DNA of 44,503 nucleotides from a virus: positions 1 to 44,503 of the IMG/VR virus record IMGVR_UViG_3300046006_003927. The stretch is one strand, 5' to 3'. The notes under the pieces were generated by a model that was given only the letters and a program-made list of their open reading frames with translations, was not told the DNA's origin and searched no databases. Shown here in pieces: positions 38,414 to 44,503 of the stretch. Both the position numbers and the translations under genes were made by a program. Position 1 is the first letter of the stretch. The number at the start of each line of letters is the position of its first letter.

Positions 38414-39772
38414 TTATGTTTTCCATTTACGAATTAAGTTTTTCAACTTGATTCTGTGCTCGCGGATTTTTTGCTTACTGCGCAATCTGATATAATTAGC
38501 AACTTCCTCCGCGCCACCAAAAGTTAACATTTCAACTATATCGTTAATATCTTTTGGAATAAATTTTTCTTGGGTCTGTGGGTCGGCGAACATGTATGTT
38601 TGATTTGAAGAATTTCGATATGCTTGATATTTTTTCATCGCATTCCCTAACACACTTTCTAGATTGAAATCGGATAATCTCACCAAGTTTTCGTAACTAG
38701 AATCGTCCAATACACCGCGAACAATATTTGACATTGGTTTGCCGTAAGTTTTAATATTCACAACGTGTGTTATAGCGTTGGTGATTTGGTCGAGATAATC
38801 TCCGTCGTAACTTTTCAAGAACTTGGTCAAATCTTTAGAGAGGAATACACCATTGTCTCTTCCATGATGAAAGATGCACCACCACGCTAAGTTTTTTCCC
38901 AGCGCATCGTAATCTTCGGTTCCTAGATATTCTTCTAGGTCGTCCTCTATACGACCGTCGTCTAGGATGTTATAATGTTCTGCTATTAGCGTAGACAGTT
39001 TAGGAACAAACTCGTCGCCATGATCTTTTACCCACTCTTCGTTTTTCTTTTCTTCCACTTCTTGCTGTCTGTCTGAAATATTGCTTTCATCGTCATCAAG
39101 GTATTCCGTTAATTTTTCCATTGCTTCTTCCGGCAATATTTCTGATAAATATTCCCCCGGTCTAGACATGGTATGGTCCTGAGAATTATACAATGTCCAA
39201 TCACGACTGTTCGCCCCGGACGGAGAGAGCAACGCCAATCGAGCCATTGGTTTTTCAGATTCTCGGTCATGTATAAGAATTACGGTGTTTTCAGAGTAGT
39301 AATCCTGCCAATAATCTTCGCTGCTTGAAATACACCAGTTGGTTTTTCCGGCTGCAAAATTTCCAACTGCATCTTGTGAGCGCGGACCGACAATTAAAAA
39401 TCTGTCATCTTCGTAAATCAGTTCGGTGTCTGCGGCTAATTTTTCTCTGTTGCTAAGTTTCTTCGCGGCTTCGTCGGTGGCTCGGACAAACTCTTCATAA
39501 GTTTTGTACTTGTTGATGTCAATGCTTGATAGCTTGTTGAAGTGCACCTTAATTCTCTGTAACAAATCATTAGCGAACACTTTGTTTTCAATTTTGTCGG
39601 ATACGGTGACGATCTTTCCAAGCCAGTCGAGATACTTCTTGTTGGCGGTAAAGTCGCCATCTATAAGTAAGTTCTGCATCCATAATGGGAGGTTTACGTA
39701 TTTCTCTTGAAAGTCAGAAACTCGACTTTCCAGCAATAAATATGGCAATAAAGATGATAATTTGATGTGCAT
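38414..39772 (-). CDS. putative virion-packaged protein with WCIS-type domain
   Basis: 452 residues on the minus strand. N-terminus MHIKLSSLLPYLLLES has L-L-E, a possible prohead-protease site. A central domain contains GKTNWCISSSEDYWQDYYSE, TVILIHDRESEKPMARLAL and a D-W-TLYNSQDHTM end. I know this Trp-Cys pattern from large-phage proteins without assigned function. The C-terminal third is helical and basic. A TATTTATA box (minus strand) lies 7 nt upstream. Convergent to the tRNA at 38333, ending 3 nt from it. Confidence 0.7.
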   Translation of the reverse strand: MHIKLSSLLPYLLLESRVSDFQEKYVNLPLWMQNLLIDGDFTANKKYLDWLGKIVTVSDKIENKVFANDLLQRIKVHFNKLSSIDINKYKTYEEFVRATDEAAKKLSNREKLAADTELIYEDDRFLIVGPRSQDAVGNFAAGKTNWCISSSEDYWQDYYSENTVILIHDRESEKPMARLALLSPSGANSRDWTLYNSQDHTMSRPGEYLSEILPEEAMEKLTEYLDDDESNISDRQQEVEEKKNEEWVKDHGDEFVPKLSTLIAEHYNILDDGRIEDDLEEYLGTEDYDALGKNLAWWCIFHHGRDNGVFLSKDLTKFLKSYDGDYLDQITNAITHVVNIKTYGKPMSNIVRGVLDDSSYENLVRLSDFNLESVLGNAMKKYQAYRNSSNQTYMFADPQTQEKFIPKDINDIVEMLTFGGAEEVANYIRLRSKQKIREHRIKLKNLIRKWKT

Positions 39773-39779
39773 TAGTAAT

Positions 39780-39787
39780 TATAAATA
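39780..39787 (-). promoter_or_regulatory. TATTTATA box (putative late promoter)
   Basis: On the minus strand TATTTATA, 7 nt before the start of the 452-aa gene. Confidence 0.5.
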
Positions 39788-39836
39788 TAATGCAGTGATT
39801 ATAATAAACGATTTTACAGAATTTGATTTATAATAT

Positions 39837-39911
39837 GGTGTGGTAGAACAATGGTAGTTCAACGTCTTGATAAGGCGAAGGTTGTGGGTTCGACTCCCAC
39901 CCGCACCACCA
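39837..39911 (+). tRNA. tRNA-Ile(GAT)
   Basis: Acceptor GGTGTGG/CCGCACC, A73, CCA. The anticodon loop TTGATAA gives GAT. T-arm GTGGG-TTCGACT-CCCAC. One mismatch at the top of the anticodon stem. Confidence 0.9.
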
Positions 39912-39915
39912 ATTT

Positions 39916-39990
39916 GAAGAAGTAGCTCAGAGAAAGAGCGCCGGTGTTTCAACGTCTGTGAGGTCGGTGGTTCAAGTCCACCCTTCTTCG
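39916..39990 (+). tRNA. tRNA-like, no CCA, anticodon unresolved
   Basis: Acceptor GAAGAAG/CTTCTTC with G73, D-stem GCTC/GAGC and T-arm GGTGG-TTCAAGT-CCACC are perfect. The anticodon region offers GTTTCAA (TTC) or CTGTGAG (GTG) loops but neither has a good 5-bp stem. The 3' end is GATA, not CCA. Confidence 0.6.
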
Positions 39991-39999
39991 ATATTTTAT

Positions 40000-40076
40000 G
40001 GGGTCGCATGTACTAAGGATAGCGACGGATACTTGCAATATCTGTGATGTGAGTTCGATTCTCACCGATTCCACCA
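40000..40076 (+). tRNA. tRNA-Ala(TGC), copy 1
   Basis: Acceptor GGGGTCG/CGATTCC, A73, CCA. Anticodon arm GGATA-CTTGCAA-TATCT. T-arm GTGAG-TTCGATT-CTCAC. Confidence 0.9.
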
Positions 40077-40078
40077 AT

Positions 40079-41641
40079 TTAACTTGGATCATATCCAAAC
40101 TCATGAAGACTATCGCCTGTAGTAAATAAATGCATAGCCGAAACAGTCTTTGTTAAGATTTTATAATCTCCCATAAGAGTATTTCTGCCGTGACTAATAG
40201 CGTATCTTTTATTTATTGTCACCCAATCACCGGGATTGATTTTTAAACCTTTCAATTTCTTCGATTTGAGCGCGTCCATCTCAGCAAACAATTTTTCAAG
40301 CAAAGCGTCTTTGTTATATTTTAACTCGGGATATAAATCGGAATATTTACTGCCTACTGGTAAAAATCCAAATTTCATGATGTACCCGGCAACGGTTGAT
40401 ATATCTTTAATTTTATTATCCGTGTCTTTGTTTAAGTTTGGTACTGCCCTGTATATTCTAACTTGCTTGTTGGGGTTTCCTCTTGCACTTTGTATTATAG
40501 ATACGGTCTCAGCATCACTGTATTCAGTTGATCGATCCCCATAATATTGTTCGGCCTTCGATGAATAAACATCGTCTGGATAAATTTTTGTTAAATCGTG
40601 CAATGGTGCTCCGCCATCTTTATCTGGCGCACGGTGTTGACCTTTATAATCTTCTTGTTCAGACAATTTTAATTGGTCACGCTGGTCGTTTGATATAGCG
40701 TTTTTACTTTTTAGTTTATCAAAGAACAACTTCACTCTTGGGTCGGATGATAATAAACTATCGGATGCTGCCTCTTCCATCCAGTGTTCTAATAAAGTTG
40801 TCAAATCCTCGCGGTTGACGGCGTTGTTAATCAAAATATTTTTGTCTTTTATATCACCCTTAAATCTCATTGGAACATTTGATCCCACTTTTTTATATCC
40901 AATTTTTTCTAATTGATTGGATATTTTTTCCGGAACTGCAAAAATAGCCGGTGTGGATGAGTGTAGCAAATCCAATAGCATATCTATACCAGTTTTACCA
41001 GTCTCGGGTGCAAAATGCGAAACGGCAAATGTATCACCGATGAATTGACCAACGAGATAATCTTTGGAGTTATATGGATTATAAATAGTCCCATGTCCGC
41101 TTTGTAAATGTGAAATTAAATCGGTAGGATTTATACCTGCACGAACCGCGTATTTTTCGTAGTTATCTTGAATAGTATGTGCTTCTTCTTCACCTGTAAC
41201 ATCTCTAAAATTTGAAGATAGCCGAGTATCGGATTGCGGCAACTTAGTTACTGTATATGCCTCAGATACCTTACTTGTATTTATTTTTTCCGATTTTATT
41301 ATTTTTATTTGCCGTGGAGAAAATACAAAACAGTCAAATTGACCATCAGCGTCTTTGAGGATTACTCCATCAAATCCATTACCTTTAATCTGACCAAGAC
41401 CAAGCTTGTCGTATTCATCCCACCCAGCAGGATTATTAATGGTGACTTCGGCAGTAATTAGGTAACCTTTACCTTGTGCACCCGCTTCGTTTGACAATAT
41501 TTTGTTTTTATCAGACGTAAACCATATAATACCTTGAGTAGTTTTTTTCAAGTCAAACTTTTTAAATTTTGAACCTGTTCCATGATACACAGTCAATGGT
41601 TTCGACTGAATCTCGTTAAGTAAATCTTTTAATTTAATCAT
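40079..41641 (-). CDS. ADP-ribosyltransferase-like, multi-domain (Alt-like candidate)
   Basis: 520 residues, minus strand. MIKLKDLLNE is followed by IQSK, mimicking the T4 Alt capsid-targeting peptide with L-N-E as cleavage site. An N-terminal ART-like domain follows (VYHGTGSKFKKFDLKK, IIWFTSD, GFDGVILKD, CFVFSPRQIK). Residues about 170-290 resemble a phage acetyltransferase-like region (LLHSSTPAIFAVPEKISNQL). The C-terminal ART-like module has VRIYRAVP, NPGDWVTINKRYAISHG and GDSLHEFGYDP. Like T4 Alt it may be injected to ADP-ribosylate host proteins. Co-transcribed with the SWIM-like gene 6 nt upstream. Confidence 0.75.
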   Translation of the reverse strand: MIKLKDLLNEIQSKPLTVYHGTGSKFKKFDLKKTTQGIIWFTSDKNKILSNEAGAQGKGYLITAEVTINNPAGWDEYDKLGLGQIKGNGFDGVILKDADGQFDCFVFSPRQIKIIKSEKINTSKVSEAYTVTKLPQSDTRLSSNFRDVTGEEEAHTIQDNYEKYAVRAGINPTDLISHLQSGHGTIYNPYNSKDYLVGQFIGDTFAVSHFAPETGKTGIDMLLDLLHSSTPAIFAVPEKISNQLEKIGYKKVGSNVPMRFKGDIKDKNILINNAVNREDLTTLLEHWMEEAASDSLLSSDPRVKLFFDKLKSKNAISNDQRDQLKLSEQEDYKGQHRAPDKDGGAPLHDLTKIYPDDVYSSKAEQYYGDRSTEYSDAETVSIIQSARGNPNKQVRIYRAVPNLNKDTDNKIKDISTVAGYIMKFGFLPVGSKYSDLYPELKYNKDALLEKLFAEMDALKSKKLKGLKINPGDWVTINKRYAISHGRNTLMGDYKILTKTVSAMHLFTTGDSLHEFGYDPS

Positions 41642-41647
41642 GATATA

Positions 41648-42193
41648 TTATTCTTCGTAAGTTATATCAAATTGTCGATTTTGGTCCACTACTTCATCGA
41701 GCTTGCCGGACAGTGTTGGTTGGAGACTTGCTGATAATTTCTTTTTTAGGCCATCTTTTAAAGCTAACAGATGTTTGCAAAGTCCCGGACGATTTTCCGG
41801 ATTTAACATATCTGCTGGCATTCCATTAGATTTATTCAAACTATTGAATCCTAATGGACTTGCTCCTTTTTTATTGTTAGCGTATGCCCAACGAAATTTA
41901 TAATCTGGACATCCACAATCAACTTCGCACATGAGTCTATCTGGGCGAGTAACTTCTTTAGATTTTGGAAATGTAATTCTACCTTTCCAAGATTTACCCG
42001 TGGTGTTATTATCTGGCGCACTTCTAAAAGAGAAATTCCAGTATCTTTCATCTCTGTTAGACAGAACGGGCAATGTTTGTACTTTCATATTCTTCGCTCG
42101 GTTCTTTCTGGACGGCGTGGACGAATTGAATAATTGGTAAAAACTCATTCTCTCGGTCAATAGGCTGCGAGCAAGGTTTGCTAGTGAAATCAT
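41648..42193 (-). CDS. SWIM zinc-finger-like protein
   Basis: 181 residues, minus strand. It carries CEVDCGCPDYKFRWAYANN and, after about 35 residues, GLCKHLLAL, giving the C-x-C...C-x-H ligands of a SWIM finger. The same pattern occurs in structural proteins of cyanophages and other T4-like phages. N-terminus MISLANLARSLLTE ends in L-T-E, a possible prohead-protease site. First gene of a two-gene minus-strand unit with the ADP-ribosyltransferase. Confidence 0.75.
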   Translation of the reverse strand: MISLANLARSLLTERMSFYQLFNSSTPSRKNRAKNMKVQTLPVLSNRDERYWNFSFRSAPDNNTTGKSWKGRITFPKSKEVTRPDRLMCEVDCGCPDYKFRWAYANNKKGASPLGFNSLNKSNGMPADMLNPENRPGLCKHLLALKDGLKKKLSASLQPTLSGKLDEVVDQNRQFDITYEE

Positions 42194-42196
42194 ATG

Positions 42197-42204
42197 TATA
42201 AATA
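42197..42204 (-). promoter_or_regulatory. TATTTATA box (putative late promoter)
   Basis: Minus-strand TATTTATA, 3 nt before the SWIM-like start. Confidence 0.5.
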
Positions 42205-42235
42205 TAGGTTAGATGTTATAAAATGTAAAGATAAC

Positions 42236-42311
42236 GGGGAAATAGCTCAATTGGTAGAGCACCGCATTTGCAATGCGAAGGTTGTGGGTTCGAGCCCCAT
42301 TTTCTCCACCA
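42236..42311 (+). tRNA. tRNA-Ala(TGC), copy 2
   Basis: Acceptor GGGGAAA/TTTCTCC, A73, CCA. D-stem GCTC/GAGC. The loop TTTGCAA gives TGC. Host-like D-arm sequence, distinct from copy 1. Confidence 0.92.
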
Positions 42312-42339
42312 TTTATAGTAAACAGTATGCGTGCTTATT

Positions 42340-42657
42340 ATGCAAAACATATACTATAATCCAAAAGAATGCGGTTTAGAAATTGTCGATGTACTTGACG
42401 ACCCTCAAGACTACGCGTTTAATACTCTATTGATAGTTCGGGCGACCGACACCAATCGAGTGTATTACGCAGCAAGTGCGGGGTGTTCTTGTCCCGTCCC
42501 GTTCGAAGAATATCATTATGCTTCGGCTGATGATAACGATTTGAACGAGGTGACATATGAGACGTTAGACAGCTTCATTAATGTAGTGAATAATTTTCCT
42601 GTTTCCATTGATGAAAGAAAAGATGCTATCCGCAAGGTTGAAGCACTATTAAAGTAA
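42340..42657 (+). CDS. DUF7574-like protein
   Basis: 105 residues from ATG 42340 (MQNIYYNPKECG); a GTG three codons earlier is also in frame. YYNPKECGLEIVDVLDDP, FNTLLIVRATDTNRVYYA and SAGCSCPVPFEEYHYAS match the DUF7574 pattern seen in many phages. Conserved Cys-x-Cys near the middle. Role unknown. It lies between two tRNAs and is followed by a small terminator-like hairpin. Confidence 0.75.
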   Translation: MQNIYYNPKECGLEIVDVLDDPQDYAFNTLLIVRATDTNRVYYAASAGCSCPVPFEEYHYASADDNDLNEVTYETLDSFINVVNNFPVSIDERKDAIRKVEALLK

Positions 42658-42670
42658 ACATCGGAGTCGA

Positions 42671-42688
42671 GGGAGAAATCCCTTTTTT
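42671..42688 (+). terminator. small terminator-like hairpin
   Basis: GGGA-GAAA-TCCC followed by TTTTTT, ending exactly where tRNA-Lys begins. Confidence 0.5.
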
Positions 42689-42764
42689 GGTCTTATAGCT
42701 CAATCGGTAGAGCAGGAAGCTTTTAACTTCTTGGTTCGGGGTTCGAGTCCCCGTGGGACCACCA
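42689..42764 (+). tRNA. tRNA-Lys(TTT), copy 2
   Basis: Acceptor GGTCTTA/TGGGACC, A73, CCA. D-stem GCTC/GAGC. The loop CTTTTAA gives TTT. More host-like than copy 1. Confidence 0.94.
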
Positions 42765-42805
42765 TTTACATTAAATATAATAAGTAAATTTAAAATTGAA
42801 GTATA

Positions 42806-42813
42806 TATTTATA
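42806..42813 (+). promoter_or_regulatory. TATTTATA box (putative late promoter)
   Basis: TATTTATA in GTATATATTTATATTT, 3 nt before the start codon at 42817. Confidence 0.5.
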
Positions 42814-42816
42814 TTT

Positions 42817-43278
42817 ATGAAAAAATCCGAATTAAAATCTTTGATAAAAGAAGTAATACAAGAAATCGAGCTTAACCCTGAATATAGTGTGAATTCAGAC
42901 GAACAGGTAAGAATTGCAATAAGACGCAGTTATAAACCCTTCCCAAAAGCGAAATTTTCCTCCCCCAACGAGGAATTATTTCAAAAATATCTTCGAGCCG
43001 CACAAGCTTGGGCTGCTCAAAATTTAGCGGATTCGAAAAACGGTGCATTGTTATCAAAGCAAGGAAAATTACACACGAGAATAAGACCAGACGCTAAAGA
43101 TAGTGACCTAGTTTTACGGTTTGACGACGGATATGAAAATTTTGATGAGTTTCTATTAGACTACGACCAAAAACAAATAAGTCAGCATGAATATATATGG
43201 ATTTCGCCGCGACATATTGCAAAATACGTAATGGGAGAAGTGGCGGACAGAATCGTAATTCCGGGAGAAACAAAATAA
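42817..43278 (+). CDS. putative internal head protein, MKKSEL family
   Basis: 153 residues from ATG 42817; an upstream TTG in frame would add seven hydrophobic residues encoded by the late box itself, so it is rejected. MKKSELKSLIKEVIQE gives I-K-E and I-Q-E sites as in capsid-targeting peptides and is nearly identical to the starts at 10355 and 35803. The mature part is mixed and moderately charged, with QHEYIWISPRHIAKYVMGE near the end. Unknown function. Confidence 0.7.
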   Translation: MKKSELKSLIKEVIQEIELNPEYSVNSDEQVRIAIRRSYKPFPKAKFSSPNEELFQKYLRAAQAWAAQNLADSKNGALLSKQGKLHTRIRPDAKDSDLVLRFDDGYENFDEFLLDYDQKQISQHEYIWISPRHIAKYVMGEVADRIVIPGETK

Positions 43279-43289
43279 TAAAATTTTAT

Positions 43290-43365
43290 GCTGGGGTAGC
43301 ATAGTGGCTAATGCAGCGCGTTTACATCGCGCCTATCGGGGGTTCGAGTCCCTTCTCCAGTACCA
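43290..43365 (+). tRNA. tRNA-Val(TAC)
   Basis: Acceptor GCTGGGG/CTCCAGT, A73, CCA. Anticodon arm GCGCG-TTTACAT-CGCGC. T-arm GGGGG-TTCGAGT-CCCTT. Confidence 0.92.
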
Positions 43366-43366
43366 A

Positions 43367-43449
43367 TTTCAATATAAAAAACCAGTATAGCCCAAAGATA
43401 ATTCAGCGGTCTGGGGTGATGCATCACTTGTCTGTTTGGGATATTGAAA
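43367..43449 (+). ncRNA. non-canonical RNA unit 18
   Basis: 83 nt closed by a perfect 9-bp TTTCAATAT/ATATTGAAA. Second helix CCCAAA/TTTGGG, and palindromic GTGATGCATCAC inside. No T-arm, no CCA. Confidence 0.45.
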
Positions 43450-43490
43450 CTAATTTAATGTGATGAGCCCTAGTTTTTGTATTTGGTATA

Positions 43491-43498
43491 TATTTATA
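43491..43498 (+). promoter_or_regulatory. TATTTATA box (putative late promoter)
   Basis: TATTTATA in GGTATATATTTATATT, 4 nt before the NUDIX start. Confidence 0.5.
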
Positions 43499-43502
43499 TT
43501 AC

Positions 43503-43892
43503 ATGATAAAATTGAAAGACTTGATCGGAACACCGTTTGCAGTGTTTGTTTTAGCCAAAGCAAATGGTGGATATGCTGCTACAACTCGTGCAGCTGATCG
43601 CAATGAGCAAGGAAGAATTGGATTGCCCGGTGGAAAAGTTGATATTGGCGAATCGCCAGTTGAAGCAGTAACAAGAGAAGCTAAAGAAGAAGGATGGGAA
43701 GTAAAAGTAACAAACACAACACCCATACACACACAATTGGTTGATGGAAAACTTGTGCATTGGTATGCTGGAGAATCTGCCATAAAATTGAATAATTTCA
43801 AAGAAAAGGGAAGAATAACTCCCATAGTTGCAACTCGTGAACAGATTTTATCTTCTGGTTATGGAAATGAAAATCTGTACAATCATATATAA
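43503..43892 (+). CDS. NUDIX hydrolase
   Basis: 129 residues. The Nudix box is intact: GGKVDIGESPVEAVTREAKE followed by EGWEV, with all acidic metal ligands. Such enzymes cleave nucleoside diphosphates linked to another group. Candidate substrates are mutagenic dNTPs, NAD/ADP-ribose or RNA caps. The first seven residues MIKLKDL are identical to those of the ADP-ribosyltransferase-like protein. With the late box this suggests a packaged, co-injected enzyme, though no clear (I/L)-x-E site follows. Confidence 0.88.
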   Translation: MIKLKDLIGTPFAVFVLAKANGGYAATTRAADRNEQGRIGLPGGKVDIGESPVEAVTREAKEEGWEVKVTNTTPIHTQLVDGKLVHWYAGESAIKLNNFKEKGRITPIVATREQILSSGYGNENLYNHI

Positions 43893-44298
43893 TTTAGCAG
43901 TTACGACGTTCTGAAACAAACGATCCAGCCTACTGTTCCGCTGTAACCCGAGCAGTTGCATTTTTGGTAAACGTGAAAAGAAATAGTAAAGAATAGAACA
44001 CGAGTCATCGTACTTGTGTCACACTAGGCTATCCATCTAGCTCCTTAATAGGAATAAATTTACAACCATCTTCTTTCAGTATAACAAGTGCTCAAAACTT
44101 GTTCGTTCATATGTTTTCGTAAAAGCATATCAACAGAAGCAGTGGATTGGTTCAATCGTTAGTTCTTTTGCGTAAAAAGACAATATTTGTCACTCAATGC
44201 CTCTTAACAATGCACAATTTTAAGTGAGTTTTACGGCAGTTACAGGGGTAGCCCCTTGGGTGGGAGGCGCACACCAAATCACGCCTATTCTATTTTTA
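43893..44298 (+). other. non-coding region with several hairpins
   Basis: No gene seen. Hairpins CACGAGT/ACTTGTG (43999-44018), AACAAGT-GCTCAAA-ACTTGTT (44083-44103, 7-nt loop), ATATG...CATAT (44109-44130) and GGGG-TAG-CCCC (44245-44255) stand out. They probably form further non-canonical units. Confidence 0.4.
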
Positions 44299-44326
44299 TT
44301 GACATTGCATGATATTTATGTAGTGT
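44299..44326 (+). promoter_or_regulatory. possible promoter for the last tRNAs
   Basis: TTGACA at 44299-44304, a 16-bp spacer, TAGTGT at 44321-44326. The tRNA-Pro starts 10 nt later. Confidence 0.4.
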
Positions 44327-44336
44327 TATAGTTTAT

Positions 44337-44412
44337 CGGAGTGTAGCGTAACTTGGTAGCGCACTCGCTTTGGGAGCGAGCGGTCCGGGTTCAAATCCCG
44401 GCACTCCGACCA
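44337..44412 (+). tRNA. tRNA-Pro(TGG), copy 3
   Basis: Acceptor CGGAGTG/CACTCCG, A73, CCA. Anticodon arm CTCGC-TTTGGGA-GCGAG. T-arm CCGGG-TTCAAAT-CCCGG. Cleaner and more host-like than the other two Pro tRNAs. Confidence 0.95.
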
Positions 44413-44418
44413 TTTTAT

Positions 44419-44494
44419 GGCGTTTATAGTGTAGTGGTTCGCACGGAAGTTTGTGAAACTTTCAGGACGATTTCGAATATCGTTAGACGCCCCA
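44419..44494 (+). tRNA. tRNA-His(GTG)
   Basis: G-1 paired with C73 (the His identity element), acceptor GCGTTTA/TAGACGC, CCA. Anticodon arm GAAGT-TTGTGAA-ACTTT. Confidence 0.93.
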
Positions 44495-44503
44495 ATTTGT
44501 CTT

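Noticed and set aside
42796-42816. TTG start extending the 42817 gene by seven residues
   Set aside because: The extra codons are the TATTTATA box itself, and the MKKSEL start is shared with two paralogues.
1-44503. Integrase, transposase or insertion-sequence signals
   Set aside because: None of the frames shows the catalytic motifs, and no terminal inverted repeats with target duplications were seen.

Overview
The window is part of a large, T4-like tailed-phage genome (Caudoviricetes). It carries a recognisable T4-type replication core: gp32, UvsX, RNase H/FEN, gp41 helicase, gp43 polymerase, gp45 clamp and gp44 clamp loader. It also has class I ribonucleotide reductase, both rII proteins and a very large tRNA array. 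No ribosomal, transposase or CRISPR signals were seen. Genes are packed with frequent ATGA or TAATG overlaps. Shine-Dalgarno motifs are almost absent: most starts sit behind A/T-rich leaders, often ending in ATT directly before ATG. The host cannot be named from the sequence.

Layout. 1-9.5 kb holds two unknown genes, then gp32, uvsX, rnh, an ATP-grasp gene, gp41, nrdB and nrdA. 9.6-10.9 kb holds two lysine-rich, probably late proteins. 10.9-14.7 kb holds rIIA, rIIB and a putative winged-helix protein. 14.8-16.5 kb holds unknown proteins and a Thr-Pro repeat protein. 16.5-21.9 kb is a glycosyltransferase/methyltransferase cassette. 21.9-26.7 kb holds a 5'-kinase, DNA polymerase, clamp and clamp loader. 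26.7-32.4 kb is an accessory block with a 2H phosphoesterase, ADP-ribosylglycohydrolase, DUF4326, vWA, DRB0094-type RNA ligase and small unknowns. 32.9-44.5 kb is an RNA array of about 33 tRNAs or near-tRNAs, interleaved with roughly 20 non-canonical structured RNA units. Late-type genes on both strands are embedded in it: holin-like, WCIS-domain, ADP-ribosyltransferase-like, SWIM-like, DUF7574 and NUDIX.

Two regulatory classes are visible. Early/middle genes have sigma70-like promoters (TTGACA, 16-17 bp, TAAGAT or CATAGT). A second set carries the octamer TATTTATA (one copy has TATTTATT) 3-22 nt before the start codon. That octamer is the reverse complement of the T4 late-promoter box. Most genes of this second set begin with a short hydrophobic/charged peptide ending in (I/L)-x-E, like the T4 capsid-targeting sequence removed by the prohead protease. 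I infer that they are packaged internal head proteins, including an Alt-like ADP-ribosyltransferase.

The most unusual content is the RNA array. Nearly every tRNA encodes CCA and is followed by the same short trailer (CCA-N-TTT). Between the tRNAs lie units of about 46-208 nt, many closed by 6-17 bp terminal stems, several with T-arm remnants and most without CCA. Together with the 5'-kinase, 2H phosphoesterase and RNA ligase, the window suggests a heavy investment in tRNA supply and RNA repair.
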